Assembly (NCBI RefSeq): GCF_000170855.1
Contig: NZ_ABCQ01000023.1
Span: 1-60,903, forward strand
DNA: 60,903 bases
Direction of reading: 5' to 3'
Origin: Moritella sp. PE36
GTDB lineage: Bacteria > Pseudomonadota > Gammaproteobacteria > Enterobacterales > Moritellaceae
Shown: piece after piece, positions 56,184 to 60,903 of the stretch
How positions within the stretch are numbered: position 1 is the stretch's first letter
Layout: the number at the start of each line of letters is the position of its first letter
Translations under genes and position numbers: made by a program
The notes under the pieces: model-generated
Databases searched by the model: none
What the model saw: the letters and a program-made list of their open reading frames with translations, nothing else
Told to the model about the DNA's origin: nothing

Positions 56184-56216
56184 AATCTCGATGCAATATA
56201 AAATTACACCGAGATT
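56184..56216 (-). terminator. Probable terminator of ppiD
   Basis: Stem AATCTCG / CGAGATT (56184-56190 and 56210-56216), extended by further pairs after a mismatch; on the minus strand it runs into TTTTTTC. It lies 58 bases past the ppiD stop. Confidence 0.7.
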
Positions 56217-56273
56217 ATTTAAACTACTTAGTGAATCCTCTGACAGGAACTAAATAAATCACGCTAGTTATGT

Positions 56274-58184
56274 TTACTCTGCGGCGTCAACTACAGGGTA
56301 AGATACATCAGCTGCTTTGATCAGCGTTTGTATCAACATGTCATAGTCTGCCTGAGCATTCATATTTTTTAGTGTATCAGCTAAACGAGCAGCTTCTTCA
56401 GCATTGATTTTAGCATCACGAACAGACGAGAATTTAAGCAATGTCACATCGCCGTTAAGTGATGTTTCAGTTGCAATACTTGCTTGCTCTGCAGCCGGTT
56501 TTGGCATTGAGAATAACTTGCTCAATACTTTAAAATCTGCTTTTGAATAATCAAAGCGACTTAACCATTCTGGTGCAGTAAAGCTTGCATCCATACTCGC
56601 TAGCTCAGCAACAACACTTTCACCCGCGTTAATTTTCGCTGATACAGAGGTCATGAAGCTTAACGCTTTTTGTTCTGCTTTTGTTGCTGTTAAGCGTGCA
56701 ACGATTTCATCATTAACCTCTGCCAATGCTTTCGTCGTTTGTGGTTTGTATTCATTAATACGAACAACAATACTTTGCTCATCAGATATGTTAATGATTT
56801 CAGAGTTTAACGCTTCGGCGATAAAATCTTGATCGAATAGCGTGGCAGCAACTCTTGGATCATTCAAGGGTGCAGGGATCGCATTCGCAGAAAATAGCTC
56901 TGTTGACACAATTGTTAAACCTGTTTCTTCAGATGCAACATCCAGTGAATCAGGTACTTCAAATGCTTGTTCTGCTAATGTTTCAGCTAACTCATCAAAA
57001 TGGGAAACAGCTTGCTCATTTTTCAAACGCGTTTCAATTGTGGTTTTAACGTCTGTAAATGCTTTTACTTTACCCGATTCAACCGCTAATAGTTTAATGA
57101 TATGAAAACCAAAATCACTGCGCACTAGCTCAGTCGTTACGTCACCGTCATTCTGCAGTGCAAATGCAGCCGTTTCGAATGCCGGATCCATGATATCTTT
57201 TTCTAACCAATCCAGTTCACCGCCATTTTCACCGCTAAACGTATCATCAGATGATGTCTTAGCTAACTCAGCAAAATCTGCACCAGATTGAATTTGTGTT
57301 AATAAGTCTTGTGCTTTTTCTTGTGCAGCAGATTCATCATCATTGAATGCAACAAGGATATGCGCCACTTTACGCTTATCTTCTTGAGTATAAGATGATA
57401 AGTGTTCGTTATAGTAATTTTCAGCCGCATCTGCGTCTAATTCAATACCAGCACTGATGTTCTTCATATCAACTAAGATATAGTCCACAGACGCTTGTTG
57501 CGGCGTTTGAAAGAAAGCTTTGCTGTCTTCATAGTAACTATTAACTTCAGCATCCGTTACCACAATATCAGCTGCAAATTTATTTGCTGGTACGATAAGT
57601 TGGCTTAGTTCACGTTGTTGATTTTGTAATGCCGCTAATTGCTTCACTTCATTTGGTAAACTAAATTCAGAGTTGACTAATGCATCAGTCAATTGTTGTT
57701 GGGCAAAATCAACGCGTAGACGTTCAACGAATTGTGCTGGTGTCATGCCATTTTGGCGTAACAAACTGATGTATCGCTCATCATTAAAAACACCATCCGT
57801 TTGGAATTCTTGCATTGCAAAAATATAACCACGGATCTTCTCATCACCAATGCTTAACGCTAAATCATTTGTCATTTGCTGTAATAAATTTTGCGCAATT
57901 AACGTATTTAATGACTGTTGACGTACTTGATTTTGAAATTCTGGTTGTTCCCAACGCACGGCAAATGATTCACCTTGTTGAGACTCTAAGCGAGAACGAT
58001 CAGTTCTAACTTGATTTTCAAGTGCTTGCGTTGAAATATCGACGCCATTCACTGTCGCAGCGGATTGATTACTACCACCACCTAGATAACTACTTACACC
58101 AGCAAGGGCAAACGTAACGATCACTGCGCCTAAAATAATCTTAGCACCCGGTCCTTGTGAACCTTCGCGAAACTTTTCTAACAT
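56274..58184 (-). CDS. ppiD: Periplasmic folding chaperone PpiD
   Basis: 636-residue inner-membrane-anchored chaperone near the Sec translocon. One N-terminal helix (GAKIILGAVIVTFALAGVSSYL), a SurA_N-like helical region, a parvulin PPIase domain (KVAHILVAFNDDESAAQEKA ... DFAELAKTSSDDTFSGENGG ... SDFGFHIIKLL), and a second helical region. E. coli PpiD has 623 residues. I start at 58184; the longer frame to 58232 would run over the hupB terminator. It follows hupB, as in E. coli. Confidence 0.95.
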   Translation of the reverse strand: MLEKFREGSQGPGAKIILGAVIVTFALAGVSSYLGGGSNQSAATVNGVDISTQALENQVRTDRSRLESQQGESFAVRWEQPEFQNQVRQQSLNTLIAQNLLQQMTNDLALSIGDEKIRGYIFAMQEFQTDGVFNDERYISLLRQNGMTPAQFVERLRVDFAQQQLTDALVNSEFSLPNEVKQLAALQNQQRELSQLIVPANKFAADIVVTDAEVNSYYEDSKAFFQTPQQASVDYILVDMKNISAGIELDADAAENYYNEHLSSYTQEDKRKVAHILVAFNDDESAAQEKAQDLLTQIQSGADFAELAKTSSDDTFSGENGGELDWLEKDIMDPAFETAAFALQNDGDVTTELVRSDFGFHIIKLLAVESGKVKAFTDVKTTIETRLKNEQAVSHFDELAETLAEQAFEVPDSLDVASEETGLTIVSTELFSANAIPAPLNDPRVAATLFDQDFIAEALNSEIINISDEQSIVVRINEYKPQTTKALAEVNDEIVARLTATKAEQKALSFMTSVSAKINAGESVVAELASMDASFTAPEWLSRFDYSKADFKVLSKLFSMPKPAAEQASIATETSLNGDVTLLKFSSVRDAKINAEEAARLADTLKNMNAQADYDMLIQTLIKAADVSYPVVDAAE

Positions 58185-58226
58185 AATTGTATTCTCTAAA
58201 CTGCAATACAGTAAATAACAATAAAA

Positions 58227-58244
58227 ACGCACCTCATGGTGCGT
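58227..58244 (-). terminator. Terminator of hupB
   Basis: Stem ACGCACC / GGTGCGT with TCAT loop, running into TTTTTAT on the minus strand, 28 bases past the hupB stop. Confidence 0.85.
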
Positions 58245-58271
58245 CCTTACTCAAAAATTAAAACCAATAGC

Positions 58272-58547
58272 TTAAGACTTCAATGCATCTTTTAATAATT
58301 TTCCGGCTTTAAATGCTGGAAGCTTAGATGCTGCTATTTGGATTTCTGCGCCTGTTTGTGGATTACGGCCAGTACGTGCCGCACGATCTCGTACACTAAA
58401 AGTACCAAAACCCACTAACGTAACAGACTCTTCTGTTACGAGTGTTTCTGTTACAGATTCAATCATTGCATCAATAGCACGGCCAGCAGCGGCTTTAGAA
58501 ATATCAGCTTTAGCGGCAACACAATCTATCAGTTGAGCTTTATTCAC
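58272..58547 (-). CDS. hupB: DNA-binding protein HU-beta
   Basis: 91-residue nucleoid protein. Canonical HU features: [41 protein letters not shown], and [20 protein letters not shown]. It lies between lon and ppiD, the enteric order, and has its own terminator. AGGGGAAGAAAG precedes the start. Confidence 0.97.
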   Translation of the reverse strand: MNKAQLIDCVAAKADISKAAAGRAIDAMIESVTETLVTEESVTLVGFGTFSVRDRAARTGRNPQTGAEIQIAASKLPAFKAGKLLKDALKS

Positions 58548-58622
58548 TTTCTTCCCCTAATCTTGGTTATTTATATACATAATCGAACATAAACAGGACT
58601 AACTTCAATTGCGTTTATAACA

Positions 58623-58664
58623 AGGTTAGAGTGACTATTCAAGTCTGGATAGACACTCTAACCT
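58623..58664 (-). terminator. Large hairpin between lon and hupB
   Basis: Outer stem AGGTTAGAGTG / CACTCTAACCT (11 bp), an A-A mismatch, then CTATTC / GGATAG with one wobble. It lies just past the lon stop. The U-tract on the minus strand is poor (TTGTTATAAA), so termination may be partial. Confidence 0.65.
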
Positions 58665-58676
58665 AAAGCAATCACA

Positions 58677-60903
58677 CTATTTTGTTACCACTTCAAAACC
58701 AGCGGGACTATTCTCTAGCGCAAGCTCTAGTACTTCCTCAATCCAACGAACAGGATGAATCTCAAGATCACCAATTACATTGGCAGGGATCTCTTCTAAA
58801 TCACGTTCATTGTCTTTTGGAATCAAGACACACTTGATACCACCACGATGTGCAGCGAGTAGTTTCTCTTTCAAGCCGCCAATGGGTAATACTTCACCTC
58901 TTAACGTGATCTCACCTGTCATTGCAACGTTTGCACGGACAGGATTACCCGTTAAGCTAGACACCAGCGCTGTGCACATAGCAATACCCGCACTTGGACC
59001 GTCTTTTGGTGTCGCACCTTCAGGCACATGCACATGAATGTCACGTTTTTCATAAAAGTCGCCATTGATACGTAACTTATCCGCTCGAGAGCGAACAACC
59101 GTCATCGCAGCTTGAATAGATTCTTGCATCACTTCACCTAATGATCCGGTGTAGTTCAGCTTGCCTTTACCAGGAACAGATGTAGTTTCGATAGTCAATA
59201 ACTCACCACCAACTTCTGTCCACGCCAGACCTGTTACTTGACCGACACGACTTTCACCTTCAGCTTTACCAAAATCAAAGACTTGTACACCTAAATATTC
59301 AGATAAATTATCTTGATTGATCGTCACTGACTTAAGTGATTTGTTCAGCAATATTTGCTTCACTGCTTTACGGCATAGTTTTGAAATTTCACGCTCAAGT
59401 GAACGCACGCCCGCTTCGCGAGTGTAATAACGGATAATGCCCATGATCGCGCTATGGTCAATGCTAATTTCTTTTTGTTTTAAACCATTACGCTCAATTT
59501 GCTTGTCCAGTAAATGCCGTTTAGCAATATTGAGTTTTTCATCTTCGGTATAACCCGATAAACGGATCACTTCCATACGGTCAAGTAGCGGACCAGGAAT
59601 GTTCATCGAATTAGATGTCGCAACAAACATCACATCAGACAGATCGTAATCAACCTCTAGATAGTGATCATTAAACGTTGTATTTTGTTCTGGATCTAAA
59701 ACTTCCAATAATGCCGATGCCGGATCACCACGCATATCCGACGCCATCTTGTCGATTTCATCTAACAAGAAGAGTGGGTTACGCACTTCAACTTTCGCCA
59801 TTTTCTGAATGATTTTACCTGGCATAGAGCCAATATAAGTACGGCGATGTCCACGGATTTCCGCTTCATCACGTACGCCACCCAGTGCCATACGCACATA
59901 CTTACGCCCTGTTGCTTTCGCAATAGACTGACCTAAAGATGTTTTACCCACACCTGGAGGACCAACAAGACAAAGGATTGGACCTTTAAGTTTATTCACT
60001 CGGCTTTGCACCGCTAGATACTCTAGAATACGTTCTTTTACTTTATCCAAACCATAATGGTCTGCATCCAGTACTTCTAAAGCCTTCGCAATGTCTTTTT
60101 TAACTTTTGAACGTTTCTTCCAAGGAACTGAAATCATCCAATCGATATAACTACGCACTACAGTGGCTTCTGCAGACATAGGTGACATCATTTTTAATTT
60201 ATTTAACTCAGCGATGGTCTTATTTTTCGGTTCAGCAGGCATGTGTGCTTGCTCAATCTTCTCAGCCAATTGTTCAAATTCATCAACACCATCTTCAGAC
60301 TCGCCAAGCTCTTTTTGAATCGCTTTCATTTGCTCATTCAAATAGTATTCGCGTTGGCTTTTTTCCATCTGTTTTTTAACACGCGTACGAATTTTCTTTT
60401 CAACGTGTAATAGGTCGATTTCAGATTCCATTTGTGCCATTAGGAACTCAAGACGTTCTGTAACGTTACTCAGTTCTAACACCACTTGCTTGTCTTCTAA
60501 TTTTAATGGCATATGTGCAGCCATTGTATCTGCAAGACGCGCAGCTTCGTCGATCGCCGCCACTGAGGTTAAAACTTCAGCAGGGATCTTTTTATTTAGT
60601 TTTATATAACCTTCAAACTGGCCAATGGCCGATCGAATGATTACATCTTCTTCTTCATCAGATACTGATTCAGAGATAATATATTCAATCTCGGCTTGAA
60701 AATAATCATTGGTATCACTCAAGCTATTTAATTTTGCTCTTTGTGTGCCTTCGACCAATACTTTGACCGTGCCATCAGGCAATTTCAACATTTGTAAAAT
60801 ATTAGCGACTGTACCCACGCTATGCAGGTCGTCAACTTGGGGATCATCTTGAGCTGCATCTTTTTGTGCAACTAAAAATATTTGTTTATCTGTATCCATT
60901 GCG
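58677..60903 (-). CDS. lon: ATP-dependent protease Lon, 5' end outside window
   Basis: AAA+ serine protease for damaged and regulatory proteins. The window contains all but about the first 43 residues; the Met at 60899 aligns with an internal Met of E. coli Lon (in AAMDHDKK), and the codon before it, Ala, fits. The N-domain is followed by the AAA+ module (Walker [31 protein letters not shown]) and the protease domain with catalytic Ser in [14 protein letters not shown] and Lys in [13 protein letters not shown]. It is followed by hupB and ppiD as in E. coli. Confidence 0.97.
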   Translation of the reverse strand, partial: AMDTDKQIFLVAQKDAAQDDPQVDDLHSVGTVANILQMLKLPDGTVKVLVEGTQRAKLNSLSDTNDYFQAEIEYIISESVSDEEEDVIIRSAIGQFEGYIKLNKKIPAEVLTSVAAIDEAARLADTMAAHMPLKLEDKQVVLELSNVTERLEFLMAQMESEIDLLHVEKKIRTRVKKQMEKSQREYYLNEQMKAIQKELGESEDGVDEFEQLAEKIEQAHMPAEPKNKTIAELNKLKMMSPMSAEATVVRSYIDWMISVPWKKRSKVKKDIAKALEVLDADHYGLDKVKERILEYLAVQSRVNKLKGPILCLVGPPGVGKTSLGQSIAKATGRKYVRMALGGVRDEAEIRGHRRTYIGSMPGKIIQKMAKVEVRNPLFLLDEIDKMASDMRGDPASALLEVLDPEQNTTFNDHYLEVDYDLSDVMFVATSNSMNIPGPLLDRMEVIRLSGYTEDEKLNIAKRHLLDKQIERNGLKQKEISIDHSAIMGIIRYYTREAGVRSLEREISKLCRKAVKQILLNKSLKSVTINQDNLSEYLGVQVFDFGKAEGESRVGQVTGLAWTEVGGELLTIETTSVPGKGKLNYTGSLGEVMQESIQAAMTVVRSRADKLRINGDFYEKRDIHVHVPEGATPKDGPSAGIAMCTALVSSLTGNPVRANVAMTGEITLRGEVLPIGGLKEKLLAAHRGGIKCVLIPKDNERDLEEIPANVIGDLEIHPVRWIEEVLELALENSPAGFEVVTK

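Noticed and set aside
58677-60899. A complete Lon protein starting at 60899
   Set aside because: That Met aligns with an internal Met of Lon and the upstream codon continues the reading frame, so the gene is cut by the window edge.

Overview
The window is a gene-dense, moderately AT-rich stretch of a gammaproteobacterial chromosome. Lrp is nearly identical to the E. coli protein. Many neighbourhoods match enteric and Vibrio-type order: lolA-ftsK-lrp/trxB-aat-bpt-infA, yeaC-gap-yeaD, ppsA/ppsR, alaA ... yfbR, sapABCDF, and ppiD-hupB-lon. The mix of marine-type families (two GAPDH genes, Bpt, HlyU, a long Sfp-type phosphopantetheinyl transferase) suggests a marine Alteromonadales/Vibrionales relative. 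Moritella is my best guess, but that is an inference from gene content. I saw no tRNA, rRNA, CRISPR array, prophage or transposase gene.

Layout. 1-7.4 kb: outer-membrane lipoprotein carrier (lolA, frameshifted), ftsK, lrp, then divergent trxB, the N-degron transferases aat and bpt, infA and yeaC. 7.5-14.1 kb: a central-carbon island with a long GAPDH-like gene, a DUF2989-like lipoprotein, a MalQ N-domain-like protein, the standard GAPDH gene and the YeaD mutarotase. 14.1-22.1 kb: a coiled-coil lipoprotein, a YdiJ-type D-2-hydroxyglutarate dehydrogenase, and a PEGA/SUMF1 protein plus a NIT-like membrane protein that share an upstream DNA element. 22.1-28.4 kb: ppsA and its regulator ppsR, pabC, an HD hydrolase, GDPD and a thioesterase. 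28.6-35.3 kb: alaA and yfbR, neighbours in E. coli, are separated here by ybjQ, a PilZ protein, a decayed second copy of the alaA 3' end, a 28-residue microprotein and a Zur-box-controlled zinc operon. 35.3-48.3 kb: mixed metabolic and envelope genes, including a MocR regulator with a divergent dehydrogenase/TSUP pair, a PPTase, an M50-like protein, msrA, hlyU, pssA, grxA, pdxH and cobQ. 48.4-60.9 kb: tyrR divergent from sapABCDF, a small membrane protein preceded by a heptanucleotide tandem repeat, then ppiD, hupB and lon (cut by the window edge).

The most unusual parts are: the zinc operon (beta-barrel with a His/Asp-rich segment, ZnuA-like and ZnuB-like proteins, no ATPase gene, two Zur-type palindromes, and a 28-aa hydrophobic protein downstream); the duplicated alaA 3' end that marks how the alaA-yfbR interval was built; the shared 38-bp promoter element of the SUMF1 and NIT-like genes; and the (CATAATT)n repeat in front of a small gene, which could vary its expression.
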